From assembly GCA_029550925.1 (NCBI GenBank), contig JAKPGL010000078.1, positions 1 to 43,244 on the forward strand: a DNA stretch of 43,244 bases, read 5' to 3'. Within the stretch, counting starts at the first letter, position 1; each line of letters starts with the position of its first letter. The position numbers and the translations under genes were made by a program. The DNA comes from Planctomycetota bacterium (lineage in GTDB: Bacteria; Planctomycetota; Planctomycetia; Pirellulales; Thermoguttaceae). Below the pieces are notes generated by a model. The model was not told the DNA's origin. It saw only the letters and a list, made by a program, of their open reading frames with translations, and made no database searches. Positions 21,839 through 30,433 of the stretch are shown here, piece by piece.

Positions 21839-23872
21839 CTACGGTTTGATAGGGTCGAAGATCACATAATCGATACCGAACATGTAGGACTTGATGGCCT
21901 GGGGATTGGCCCCGACGATCTCCACGGTCAAGGTGTGTTCCCCTTCGGTCAGCTCAAAGGTTCCCAGCGGAACGGGATCGGTGTTGACCACTTCCGGGTT
22001 ATAGAGGTCGATCGGCTCGCCGGCCTTTTTGTCGTCCACGTAAAACTGGACGATCCCATAATCCCGGGCTTTGGTCAGAACGACGCTCAGTTGATAGGTC
22101 CCGGTTTTTTTGACCGGCAAGGCAAGCTGAAGTTTGTCGCCCGGTTTGGCGCCGGTCCACCAGAGATGATCGTTGCCCTTCCATTTGCCGCCTTTGAAGC
22201 CGGTCATGTCCTGAGTCTGGACGTTTCCGGGCGGATCACCCAGAATCTTGAATCCCCCGGCCATGGGCGGCCGTTTAATGTAATAATCGTGCCGATCCTG
22301 CACCGGCACCGGTTCATACAGGTCTTTGCCGCCCGGGGCCTGATACCAAACCACGGTTACCGCATATTGGGTGCCTTTTTCTTCCGTGCGGAAGTATTTT
22401 TCAATGTAGCCGTCGAAAGCCGTCTGGAATCGCACGTTGTCGGCCACATGCCAACGCAGCACCGACTGATGGCCCTTGTTGTTACTGGTCATGGTTTGGG
22501 CGTGGAAGGGCCGTTGGAAAAGTCCCGGATGGCACCAGGCGTAGCCGAAGTAGTCTTCGCTGCCGGTGCCGATGGTGGAGGGGAACTTTTCTCCATCGAC
22601 GAAGAACTTTTCATCGCCTTCGCCCCACCAGCCGCCCGCCGGGTTCCAGACATGGAGCATCACGCCGCAGTATCGGCCTCGGCCTTCGGTGCGCAGAAGC
22701 GACCAATCCGGCCAGCGGTCGGCCGGCGCCTCGAAGGTATCCCGATGCCATTTGCAGTGGAAATGGCCCAACTGTTCAAATGGTCGGCTCAGGGGGGCAT
22801 GGACCAGTTCGTATTCCACTTCCCGGGCCGTTTGGTCCTCATTGACCAGTTCCAGCACCGCCGAGCGGGCAAACGGCATGTACCAATAGGCGTAGGCGCC
22901 CTGGTCGGTCATGCCGGTCGGCACGGTCTTATACGGATTATATCCGGGGGCGGTGCCGAAGAAGTCGCCCACCGGACACCAAACCTGCGGCTTCTGTGCC
23001 TCGTCAAAGGTAATCCGCAACAGCAGGCGCCGCAGGGCCGCCATTTCGTCCTGCCGATCTTTAAAAGCCATCCGGCCCCGAATGGCGGTGATGGCCCGGG
23101 GACCTTGTAGAGTAACTTTGTGTACCTGACCCGGTTCGAGCCGAACGCTCTGTTTGATCACTTCCTGTCCGGGCCGATCGCCGGCCGGATCCTCGCCCTG
23201 TTTGTCCCGGAGCCAATCGTTCAGTTTCTGAAGCTCCTGGGCGTGTTCCTGGGCCAGTTGCACCGAGAAGGTGGGCACCTGGGTCCCCTTGGGGAAGGTG
23301 GTATAGACGATCTGGTAGTAGGCCCCCCAGCCCGGCTCGGCTACGATCTTGCAAGACTTCTGATAGGGAATCGGATAGTAGAGGTTCTGCCCGCTAGCGC
23401 CCATCTTGTTCAGGTCATAGGAGAGCATCGGATAGTTAAACGGCGGTGTCTGGCCGGTGAAGTAGTCCTTAAACGGCAGATCCACCGCCGGCGTTTCCAG
23501 GCCGTCCAGGTAGATTTTCACCCGGCCATCCTGGGCGCGGGCGGACCAGATGCGCCAGATGCAGCCCGGGCCTTCCATCTCGGCAAAGACGGAGAGATTG
23601 CCTTCTTTGCGGATGATCCCGTTGCCGTCGCCGTTGGCGTCCCAATGGATATATTTATCCTTTTGGGGATCATACTGGCTTGCCCGATCCCAACTGGACC
23701 ATTGTTTGCAGGTTTCTCCCGGCGCCGGCAGGACGGCCAGGTGCTCCAAATCCACCAGGCGCCGGATCAGATCCCGATAGGTGAGCTTTTCCTGGGCCTG
23801 GGCGGCCGGAGATGCCCAAATTGCCAATAGCCCCACTGCCATCATCCAGACTACCAGTTGCCATCGCTTCAT
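21839..23872 (-). CDS. GH172 (DUF2961) family glycoside hydrolase, secreted
   Basis: The 677-residue protein starts at the ATG with GGAGG about 7 nt upstream and has a clear signal peptide ('VVWMMAVGLLAIWASPAAQA'). The main body is the DUF2961 domain, now classed as GH172, whose characterised members act on alpha-D-fructofuranosyl or D-arabinofuranosyl linkages. The marker 'TIGTGSEDYFGYAW' sits at about residue 440. The last 140 residues look like a beta-sandwich ('GTYQLSVVLTKARDYGIVQF', 'EGEHTLTVEIVG'). It is probably periplasmic or extracellular; family firm, linkage specificity unknown. Confidence 0.88.
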   Translation of the reverse strand: MKRWQLVVWMMAVGLLAIWASPAAQAQEKLTYRDLIRRLVDLEHLAVLPAPGETCKQWSSWDRASQYDPQKDKYIHWDANGDGNGIIRKEGNLSVFAEMEGPGCIWRIWSARAQDGRVKIYLDGLETPAVDLPFKDYFTGQTPPFNYPMLSYDLNKMGASGQNLYYPIPYQKSCKIVAEPGWGAYYQIVYTTFPKGTQVPTFSVQLAQEHAQELQKLNDWLRDKQGEDPAGDRPGQEVIKQSVRLEPGQVHKVTLQGPRAITAIRGRMAFKDRQDEMAALRRLLLRITFDEAQKPQVWCPVGDFFGTAPGYNPYKTVPTGMTDQGAYAYWYMPFARSAVLELVNEDQTAREVEYELVHAPLSRPFEQLGHFHCKWHRDTFEAPADRWPDWSLLRTEGRGRYCGVMLHVWNPAGGWWGEGDEKFFVDGEKFPSTIGTGSEDYFGYAWCHPGLFQRPFHAQTMTSNNKGHQSVLRWHVADNVRFQTAFDGYIEKYFRTEEKGTQYAVTVVWYQAPGGKDLYEPVPVQDRHDYYIKRPPMAGGFKILGDPPGNVQTQDMTGFKGGKWKGNDHLWWTGAKPGDKLQLALPVKKTGTYQLSVVLTKARDYGIVQFYVDDKKAGEPIDLYNPEVVNTDPVPLGTFELTEGEHTLTVEIVGANPQAIKSYMFGIDYVIFDPIKP

Positions 23873-24111
23873 GGTTGGTCCTCCTTCAAAGGGGAAAAAG
23901 ACGGAAGGTACCATAATGCGTCATTTTGGCGATGCGATATTTCTCTGTCCAGCCCCCCAGCGGTGCTTTCGTGGCGATGGGAGGCACGCAGAAGAGGCGC
24001 ATCCACCCTCACCCCCGGCGACAAGAGGGTGGCCTGCGCAGCAGGCCAGGTGAAGGGGCCCCCCTGAAGTGCGGTGGGGCCAAAACCGGCTGAAAATGTC
24101 CTTCCCCCGGA

Positions 24112-24152
24112 AGCGGCAGTGACAAGGTACTGCATTCGGCTAAAATGTTACA
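24112..24152. repeat. Solo end of the 198-bp MITE-like element
   Basis: The 22 bases at 24131-24152 (TGCATTCGGCTAAAATGTTA and two more) are identical to the right end of the element at 21256-21453. The preceding 19 bases match the inside of its left end, inverted, with three differences. It is therefore a truncated or rearranged copy in opposite orientation. Confidence 0.6.
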
Positions 24153-24227
24153 CACAGAGGAATCACCAGAGAAGATACTCCTCCCTTTGCCGGAACTGTT
24201 ACCCGACCGTTTACAACAGGCCTTTCT

Positions 24228-24275
24228 TCTCTCTGCGTTTTTTTCGCGTTCTCCGCGATCTCTGCGGTAGAAATT
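24228..24275. repeat. CTCTGCG-type intergenic repeat
   Basis: The stretch contains CTCTGCGTTTTTTTCGCGTT, then CTCCGCG and TCTCTGCGG. A related sequence (CTCTGCGTT ... AACGCAGAG) is at 40137-40207. Repeats of this composition are common between genes in many environmental bacterial genomes. Confidence 0.4.
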
Positions 24276-24303
24276 TCACGCGGTGCATTAAGCCGCCTTC
24301 TAA

Positions 24304-25494
24304 TTACAAGAGGGCTTCCAAGAGGGCGGTAAGTTCTGGTTCGGGCACGTCGCGTGGATTGGCTTTCATGCTGCTGCCGTAGGAGTCGCGCACAATGGTC
24401 GGGATTTGTTCTGGCCGGACGCCCACCTGGCTTAACCGCCGCGGTAGGCCCAACTCCGCACAAAGCGCTTCGACGGCCTCGATCAGGGCCTGGACGGCCG
24501 AAGCCGCGGTCAAGGGGCCGGGAAGGTTCAGCAACATCTGGGCCAGCTCGGCCAATTCCGTTTGACGAACCTGGGCGCTTACGCGAAGGGCGGTGGGCAA
24601 AAGCATCGCACAGGCCAATCCATGCGGCACCTGGGCATGGACGCCGAGGGCGGCGGCCACCCCATGAGCCAAACCCAGCCCCGAATTGGCCAGGGCCATG
24701 CCGGAGAGCAAAGCCGCATGGGCCATTCGGCTCCGGGCTTGCCGATCCGTTGGTTCCCGAAACGCCGTCGGCAAGGCGGACCATGCCAACGGAAGCCCCT
24801 GCACGCAGAGGGCCTGCGGGATCGGCTTCGCCCGGCGGGAAATATAGCTTTCCAGTAGCTGGGTGATGGCGTCCATGCCGCTGGCGGCGGTTACCGTCGG
24901 CGGCACACTGACCGAAAGTTCCGGATCGACCAAGGCCAACCGAGGCATAAGCCGATCGTCCCGCAGACTCCGCTTATACGGCGGATCATAGGAGGAGATG
25001 ACGGCGTTTTTGGTGGCTTCGGCGCCGGTGCCGGCGGTGGTGGGCATGGCCAGGACCGGCAGCGGCGGCTCGTGAAGCTGGCATCCCCGGCCAACACCTT
25101 CCAGATAATCTTGCACCGAGCGGGCCTGGGACTGGACGGCCATGGCGGCAACGGCTTTGGCCAGGTCGATGGCCGATCCGCCGCCGACGGCCAGCAGAAA
25201 ATCGCCCGGCCCCACCCGATCCTGGCGGAGTTGGTCGGCCAGCCGATCCACATCGGCAACAAGCGGCTCATGCTCGATCAGTTCCATCCGGAGGGTGGTA
25301 ACTCCTTCATGGCAGAGCCGATCGGCCAGTTCGTCCAGCAGCCCTTGTTCAGCAAACCGGGGGGAGCCATAGATGATGGTGGCCCGGCGTCCGAGCTGGG
25401 CCGCCCATCGGCCCACCTCGTTGCGTCGGCCCCAGCCAAACACAATCCGGCCCGGAATGGAAAACTCATAGGATTCCCAAGCGATCTTTTGCAT
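24304..25494 (-). CDS. Iron-containing (type III) alcohol dehydrogenase
   Basis: The 396-residue enzyme starts at ATG 25494 with GGAGA 8 nt upstream. It has the N-terminal 'IPGRIVFGWGRRNEVG', the NAD-binding 'VGPGDFLLAVGGGSAIDLAK' region, 'MPTTAGTGAEATKNAVIS' and the metal-site signature 'GLAHGVAAALGVHAQVPHG', which provides conserved His ligands. Such enzymes oxidise alcohols or reduce aldehydes in the cytoplasm. There is no obvious operon partner: the next minus-strand gene upstream starts 125 bp away. The substrate cannot be read from the sequence. Confidence 0.92.
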   Translation of the reverse strand: MQKIAWESYEFSIPGRIVFGWGRRNEVGRWAAQLGRRATIIYGSPRFAEQGLLDELADRLCHEGVTTLRMELIEHEPLVADVDRLADQLRQDRVGPGDFLLAVGGGSAIDLAKAVAAMAVQSQARSVQDYLEGVGRGCQLHEPPLPVLAMPTTAGTGAEATKNAVISSYDPPYKRSLRDDRLMPRLALVDPELSVSVPPTVTAASGMDAITQLLESYISRRAKPIPQALCVQGLPLAWSALPTAFREPTDRQARSRMAHAALLSGMALANSGLGLAHGVAAALGVHAQVPHGLACAMLLPTALRVSAQVRQTELAELAQMLLNLPGPLTAASAVQALIEAVEALCAELGLPRRLSQVGVRPEQIPTIVRDSYGSSMKANPRDVPEPELTALLEALL

Positions 25495-25619
25495 CTGTCT
25501 GTCTCCTAGGGCGCCCAAAAACCCAGCATGTCGAGGCGATCGGGACAATTTTTGCTCCGACCGTGCAACCGGAGGCGCGAAAAAACTTAAAGCCCCCCTT
25601 CATCGGGAGGCATAAAGAT

Positions 25620-26660
25620 TTATTCGACCGGGAAGGTCAGGGATGAAGCGAAGATGCCTTGATCTGGAAGAGGTAGAGGGCGGCCGGGGGTGGGGACCTC
25701 GAAGGCGGACGAGGCCAACATCATCCGATAAAAGATGGCCGGATCGACTTTCGGCTGGGCGTCGGCGTCGTTGCCCACTAGAGCGAACAAGATTTGGGCC
25801 TTGGCTTGCATCTGGGCGGCCTGCTGGCTGGCGATGGTAACTGCGGCGCCTTCCGGTCCGAGCCGATCGAGATGGGCGCGGTAAAGGAGCGCCTCCCCCG
25901 GCTGAGGCTGAAAATAAAACTCTGCCTGGGGAATCCGGGCCATGATCGGGGCTAATTGGAAGCCGGTAGCCTCGAAGACCAATAGCCCCCCGGTCTGGGC
26001 CATCCCCTCCAGGATCAGGGTAGGAGTAATTCGAGCTGGATTGATCCGTCCGAAAGGACTTCTCTTGGCCTCTAGGGGAACATATTTGCACGCTTCCGCC
26101 CAACTGCCCGCTTGAAACTCGGTAAACCGATCGATCCAAAGCCACCGGAACGGTTCGGTCGTTTCCTGGCCGTTTTCGGGGGGGGAAAGAGGAACCGTTT
26201 GGGGCGAGGCGGAAAAAGGAGATGCTTCCCGAGCTTTCTGCCCCCAGGACTGTTCGGGTGCTGGGTCCTGCCCGTTGCAAGCCGCCATTCGGATTCGGGC
26301 CGAGATCGCCAGCCGACCGCCGACTTCCCCCTGGCAGAGCATTTCTACGGGGCCGTCCGGTTTGCGGAAATCCACCAATTGGCAGCAGATTTGGAGGGTT
26401 TCGCCCGGTTGTACAAACCGCATGAATTTCACGCCGCGGAACGATTCGACCTTGTAGCGGCGGCGCGGTCCCGGTTCGCTGAGGTCTAGCAAACACTCTC
26501 CCGCCTGGATCATTCCCTCTAGGATCAACACGCCGGGTAGTACCGGCGTGCCGGGGAAATGATCGGGCAGATACGGCTCCGTAGGCCGCAAATGTTTTTC
26601 TGCACGAATCCACCGACCAGGAACCCAGGCCGTAATCCGGTCGAGAATCGAAAATTCCAT
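25620..26660 (-). CDS. Tandem FabZ-like hotdog-fold protein
   Basis: The 346-residue protein holds two FabZ-type hotdog domains. The first (about 1-130) keeps the dehydratase residues in 'PDHFPGTPVLPGVLILEGM': His34 and Glu48, with the FabZ spacing of 14. The second (about 180-330) keeps the Glu in 'TPTLILEGMAQTGG' but has Gly where His should be, so only one active site per chain is expected. Paired hotdogs with one dead half are known from fatty-acid and polyketide-type systems. The ATG at 26660 starts directly with the domain; ATG 26699 would add 13 residues. Possible roles are 3-hydroxyacyl-ACP dehydration for an unusual acyl chain; no other fatty-acid gene is adjacent. Confidence 0.85.
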   Translation of the reverse strand: MEFSILDRITAWVPGRWIRAEKHLRPTEPYLPDHFPGTPVLPGVLILEGMIQAGECLLDLSEPGPRRRYKVESFRGVKFMRFVQPGETLQICCQLVDFRKPDGPVEMLCQGEVGGRLAISARIRMAACNGQDPAPEQSWGQKAREASPFSASPQTVPLSPPENGQETTEPFRWLWIDRFTEFQAGSWAEACKYVPLEAKRSPFGRINPARITPTLILEGMAQTGGLLVFEATGFQLAPIMARIPQAEFYFQPQPGEALLYRAHLDRLGPEGAAVTIASQQAAQMQAKAQILFALVGNDADAQPKVDPAIFYRMMLASSAFEVPTPGRPLPLPDQGIFASSLTFPVE

Positions 26661-26866
26661 GGTTGGGCGAGCCTCTTCAGATGGCCAGGCCTTTGCCAAA
26701 ATCCGTTCGCCAAAGTTTTCCGACGCTCCGTGTGCTGATTCGAACTTGCCGCTACTGGGGAAAATCCCGACTCTCTAAAACTATGTACTATACCTTCCCT
26801 CGCCGATCCTGAAAAGGGAGAAGATCCAATTTTTAAGAGAACCGGAAGGTTAAAATCGCCGCAGAA

Positions 26867-27493
26867 TCAGCTTGGTCGGTTCTGCTGATAAATCCCAAGG
26901 ATGAGTTCCTGCACATCCCGATATTTTTTCCCGGTCGATAAAGCCGAATCCAGTAACCGTCGGGCGTCGCTTTCCGTATGGCCAAGGGTAAGCAGAATTT
27001 GATAAGTCTGCGAGACTAGATCGGGCGGAGCGGCCGAGTCAGCCGCCTCGCTCCGGGAGACCATCAGTGCAAACTTCGGCACTTTTCGCCGCAGTTTGGC
27101 CACAATCCGCTCGGCGGTGGCCGCCCCAATCCCTGGCAAACCGGCCAAAACTTTAGTCTGTTGTTCTTCGATGGCGACGGCCACCTCCTGCACCGGTCGA
27201 ACCATCGCCCGCAGGGCCTTCTTGACGCCCACCCCATCGACCGAACAAAACAGCTCGAAAAACTCCCGCTCCGTTTCGGTCAAAAAACCAATCAACCGTG
27301 GGATGAGCCGACCATGTGCGGCGTTGCCCTCCAGATACTCAATCGTATGCAGGCTCACTTCCTGGCCGATCTGTTGCTGCAACCCGCGACGGGTCCATTC
27401 CGAAACAAAGACTTCGTATTCCATCGGCCCCACTTTAAGCCGAAGCGATTCTTCGCCCAGCCACGTCAATTCTCCGGTTATCCGCGTAATCAC
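26867..27493 (-). CDS. ruvA: Holliday junction branch-migration protein RuvA
   Basis: RuvA binds the four-way junction and loads the RuvB helicase. From the GTG at 27493 (VITRITGELTW, with GGGAG nine bases upstream) the protein is 208 residues, the usual size. Domain I is an OB fold (1-65). Domain II has two helix-hairpin-helix motifs ('LFCSVDGVGVKKAL' and 'GLPGIGAATAERIVAKL'). The flexible linker and RuvB-binding domain III ('ESDARRLLDSAL') complete it. It is directly downstream of ruvC with 60 nt between the genes; ruvB is not in the window. Confidence 0.95.
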   Translation of the reverse strand: MITRITGELTWLGEESLRLKVGPMEYEVFVSEWTRRGLQQQIGQEVSLHTIEYLEGNAAHGRLIPRLIGFLTETEREFFELFCSVDGVGVKKALRAMVRPVQEVAVAIEEQQTKVLAGLPGIGAATAERIVAKLRRKVPKFALMVSRSEAADSAAPPDLVSQTYQILLTLGHTESDARRLLDSALSTGKKYRDVQELILGIYQQNRPS

Positions 27494-27553
27494 AACAGCA
27501 AACTCCCAGCAAAATCCAGAAAATCCCAAAAATCCAGCGCCGTTGCCCAAAAC

Positions 27554-28060
27554 TTATCGGTTAGCCGTCGGCTGGCGTCGGCCCTGGAGGTAATAATGGC
27601 ACAAGGCCACGGCCAAGGCGTCGGCCACATCGGCCGGCTGGGGCAACTGGGCCAGTCCCAATTCCCGCTGGATGGCCCGCTGCACTTGGCCCTTATCCGC
27701 CCGACCTGAACCGGTTAATATCCTTTTGACCTGGGTGGCCGAGTAACTGACCACCGGAATTCCAGCTTGCGCCCCGGCCAAGCAGATCACGCCCCGCGCA
27801 TGGCCCATCAAAAGCGCCGTGCGCGGATGCTTGTAATGGGCGTACAGGGCCTCCAAGGCCAAGGCGGTCGGCTCAAAGGCGGCGATCACCTCCGTAACGC
27901 CTTCCCAGATGGCCTCCACCCGACGGGCGATCTCTCCTCGGTCGCCGCCTCGGACAATGCCAGCCTCGATCAACCGGGGGCCTCCCGGGCTTACCTCCAA
28001 CACGCCATAACCGGTAATGTTCAACCCCGGATCGACCCCTAAGACCCGGCCAGCCTGCAT
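27554..28060 (-). CDS. ruvC: Crossover junction endodeoxyribonuclease RuvC
   Basis: RuvC cuts Holliday junctions symmetrically. The 168-residue product starts at ATG 28060 with GAGGAG upstream. It shows the catalytic acids: Asp10 in 'VLGVDPGLNITGYG', Glu in 'LALEALYAHYKHP', and Asp residues in 'PQPADVADALAVALCHYY'. A longer frame to 28126 lacks similarity. ruvC precedes ruvA in a two-gene unit. Confidence 0.95.
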   Translation of the reverse strand: MQAGRVLGVDPGLNITGYGVLEVSPGGPRLIEAGIVRGGDRGEIARRVEAIWEGVTEVIAAFEPTALALEALYAHYKHPRTALLMGHARGVICLAGAQAGIPVVSYSATQVKRILTGSGRADKGQVQRAIQRELGLAQLPQPADVADALAVALCHYYLQGRRQPTANR

Positions 28061-28165
28061 GAAAAGCTCCTCAACAGCAGTCCGTAACGTAGGCTGTCCC
28101 GCCAGAGTCAACCGCCGTCTGGACAACCGTCGCTACTTACCCCTAAACAGCCGGCTTTACCCCAT

Positions 28166-29731
28166 TTACTTGGCAAAACTCCATTCCGTCCCGCCGGGCC
28201 GATCTTCCAGCCGAATGCCCAGTTTCGCCAGCCGATCCCGGATTCCATCCGCCGCGGCGAAGTCCTTCTTTTTGCGGGCTTCGGTCCGAAGATCGATCAG
28301 CATCTGGACCAAATCTCGGACGAGGTGATCCTGCGGCTGGGCGGCGATCTCCACGGGTTTTCGGAACACGCCGAAAAGTGCGCCCAATTCCCGCAGGGTG
28401 ATCGTGGCCTGTCGGAGGGCGGCGATTCTGTCGGAGGTTCGGGCGCCTGGTTCTTCAAGCCGCTGGTCGTCGATCTGTTTATTGATCCGACGCACCAGAT
28501 CAAACAGGTGTCCCAAGGCGGCGCCGGTGTTGAAATCGTCGTCCATCGCCTCCAGAAACCGATTCCGCAACTGGGCTACCTCTTGCAGAAAGGCGTCGTC
28601 GCCGGGATGGAACTGGCCGTCGGCCCGCCGAGTGGGCGTCGGCAGCCGATACGGGTCTTCGCCGGTAATCCGGCTGAACCGGCGGAAGAACCGATAAAAG
28701 GCATCCACCGCCGTGCCTACCTCGCGGATTCGCTCCACACTGAACTCAATGGGCCGACGATAATGCGTGCCCAAGACGAAAAACCGAACCACTTCTGGAT
28801 GGAGATTTTCTTCTTGGAGCAAAAGGAGGAAGGATTTGGCGCCATGTCGGCCCGCCAATTTGCCCGCCTCTTGGGCTTGGATGTCGTCTTCGGCTGGTTG
28901 GGTTGGTCGGGAGATCCGGCCGCCCACCTTGGCCGACGCCTGCGAATCCTGCATCAGGCCGTTGTGGACCCAGTAACGGGCCATCGGTTTGCCGTGCCGA
29001 CTTTCGCTCTGGGCGATTTCGTTCTCATGGTGCGGAAAGATCAAATCCAACCCGCCGCCGTGAATGTCAAACGTCTCCCCTAAAAACCGCGCGCTCATCA
29101 CCGAACATTCGATGTGCCAGCCGGGTCGGCCAAGCCCCCAGGGACTTGGCCAGGAGGGTTCCCCCGGCTTGGACCGCTTCCACAGGGCGAAATCCACCAC
29201 GGAATGTTTTCGCTGGCTGCCTTCGCCGCCTTCGCCCTCCATAGACTCCAAGCTGCGTCGGCTCAACTTCCCATAATCCGACGCCTTGGAAACTTCAAAA
29301 TACACGTCCCCGTCCGCCTCGTACGCAAAACCTTTGCGAACCAAATCCTCGATAAAGCGGATCATGTCTGATATATGATCCGTCGCCCGCGGGAAATGGT
29401 TGATCCCATCCACCCCAATCGTGCGAAGGCATTCCATATAGTCGGCCGTCATCTGCTCGGCCAACTGCTGCATCGGGACGCCCATCTCCCGAGACCGGGC
29501 GATCAGCTTGTCATCCACGTCGGTAATGTTGACCACCCAGGTTACTTCGTAGCCGTTGTAGGTGAGATAACGCTTGATGGTGTCGAAGATGACCGGGCCG
29601 ACCATGTGGCCGATATGGCTCGGCTTATACACAGTCGGTCCGCACAGATAGATGCCCACCTTGCCCGGCCGAACCGGTTCAAACACTTCTTTGCTTCTGG
29701 AGAGCGTATTGTAAATCCGAATCATACTCAT
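28166..29731 (-). CDS. cysS: Cysteinyl-tRNA synthetase with atypical KMSKS region
   Basis: CysRS charges tRNA(Cys). The 521-residue protein has the N-terminal 'YLCGPTVYKPSHIGHM' with zinc ligand Cys30 and the HIGH motif at 39-42. Zinc-site partners lie at Cys209 and in 'FPHHENEIAQSE', and 'NITDVDDKLIARSREMG' is present. The second class I motif, normally KMSKS, should fall about eight residues after 'HNG' (256-258). There the sequence reads 'ASAKVGGRIS', followed by a roughly 30-residue insertion before the helix that resumes at 'HPEVVRFFVLGTHYRRPIEF'. The rest, including the C-terminal anticodon region, looks intact and it is the only CysRS visible. It lies 49 nt downstream of ispF. Confidence 0.93.
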   Translation of the reverse strand: MSMIRIYNTLSRSKEVFEPVRPGKVGIYLCGPTVYKPSHIGHMVGPVIFDTIKRYLTYNGYEVTWVVNITDVDDKLIARSREMGVPMQQLAEQMTADYMECLRTIGVDGINHFPRATDHISDMIRFIEDLVRKGFAYEADGDVYFEVSKASDYGKLSRRSLESMEGEGGEGSQRKHSVVDFALWKRSKPGEPSWPSPWGLGRPGWHIECSVMSARFLGETFDIHGGGLDLIFPHHENEIAQSESRHGKPMARYWVHNGLMQDSQASAKVGGRISRPTQPAEDDIQAQEAGKLAGRHGAKSFLLLLQEENLHPEVVRFFVLGTHYRRPIEFSVERIREVGTAVDAFYRFFRRFSRITGEDPYRLPTPTRRADGQFHPGDDAFLQEVAQLRNRFLEAMDDDFNTGAALGHLFDLVRRINKQIDDQRLEEPGARTSDRIAALRQATITLRELGALFGVFRKPVEIAAQPQDHLVRDLVQMLIDLRTEARKKKDFAAADGIRDRLAKLGIRLEDRPGGTEWSFAK

Positions 29732-29780
29732 TCTGCCTCGTTACACACCAAGGGAAACCATCCAGGATGATAAGAGAATC

Positions 29781-30272
29781 CTACGAGGTAGTGATCGTCT
29801 TGGCCAGCAGGACCACGGCCTGGGCCATCCATAGTTCTTCTCGGCCAATGGCGCCAAGACCCTCGCCTGTTTTCGCTTTGAGGCCGATTTGTTCCGGGGC
29901 GATGTGGAGCACCTCGGCGAGTCGGGCACGGATTTGGAGCCAATGGGGCGCCAATTTGGGCCGCTCCAAATGGACAATACAGTCGATATTGACAATCTGC
30001 CACCCGACCGCCTGCACCTGGCCGAGCACCCGTTGGAGCATCTCGGCCGAATCGCGGCCTCGGTTGGCCGGGTCTTCCGGCGGAAAATACTGGCCGATGT
30101 CGCCCAGCCCTGCCGCTCCCAAAAGGGCGTCGGTAATGGCATGGAGCAGGGCGTCGGCGTCGCTATGCCCGACGGAATGCCTATCGTGGGGTATATCGAC
30201 CCCTCCTATTCGGAGAGGCCCGCCCATCGCCAACCGATGCGTATCATGCCCAAGACCCACCCGCCAGGACAT
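29781..30272 (-). CDS. ispF: 2-C-methyl-D-erythritol 2,4-cyclodiphosphate synthase
   Basis: IspF makes the cyclic diphosphate in the MEP isoprenoid pathway, which feeds the prenyl chain needed by the menaquinone genes next door. The 163-residue product has the zinc ligands Asp10 and His12 ('GLGHDTHRL') and His44 ('HSDADALLHAITDALLG'), each shifted two from E. coli. It also has 'DIGQYFPPEDP' and the C-terminal 'KAKTGEGLGAIG'. It is first in a two-gene unit with cysS, behind the promoter at 30396-30424. Confidence 0.96.
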   Translation of the reverse strand: MSWRVGLGHDTHRLAMGGPLRIGGVDIPHDRHSVGHSDADALLHAITDALLGAAGLGDIGQYFPPEDPANRGRDSAEMLQRVLGQVQAVGWQIVNIDCIVHLERPKLAPHWLQIRARLAEVLHIAPEQIGLKAKTGEGLGAIGREELWMAQAVVLLAKTITTS

Positions 30273-30395
30273 GGAAATACCTCTCAGGGTCGATAAACTT
30301 TCCGTATCTTCTCTATATTCAATTTTCCAAAACCCCGCAAGGTGGAATTGTTCTTATACCCTTTCTTCTCGCCGTGGGTAGTGTACGGCGTTGGA

Positions 30396-30424
30396 ATTAT
30401 AGGGCAACCGCCCATAGATGGGAA
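30396..30424 (-). promoter_or_regulatory. Sigma-70-type promoter of ispF-cysS
   Basis: On the minus strand, TTCCCA (30424-30419) and a perfect TATAAT (30401-30396) are separated by 17 nt, in the gap between mqnE and ispF. Transcription would start near 30389, giving a leader of about 115 nt. Confidence 0.6.
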
Positions 30425-30433
30425 ATCTGAATT

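Larger units (their letters stand above)
23873..24303. other. Intergenic region upstream of the GH172 gene
   Basis: This 431-bp region contains a TGGCCTG/CAGGCCA hairpin (24031-24049), a solo end of the MITE-like element (24112-24152) and a CTCTGCG-type repeat (24228-24275). No protein-coding frame here resembles a known family. Confidence 0.5.

Noticed and set aside
21761-23110. Plus-strand frame of 449 codons antisense to the GH172 gene
   Set aside because: The translation has no family features, while the minus strand is a full-length GH172 protein with signal peptide and ribosome-binding site.
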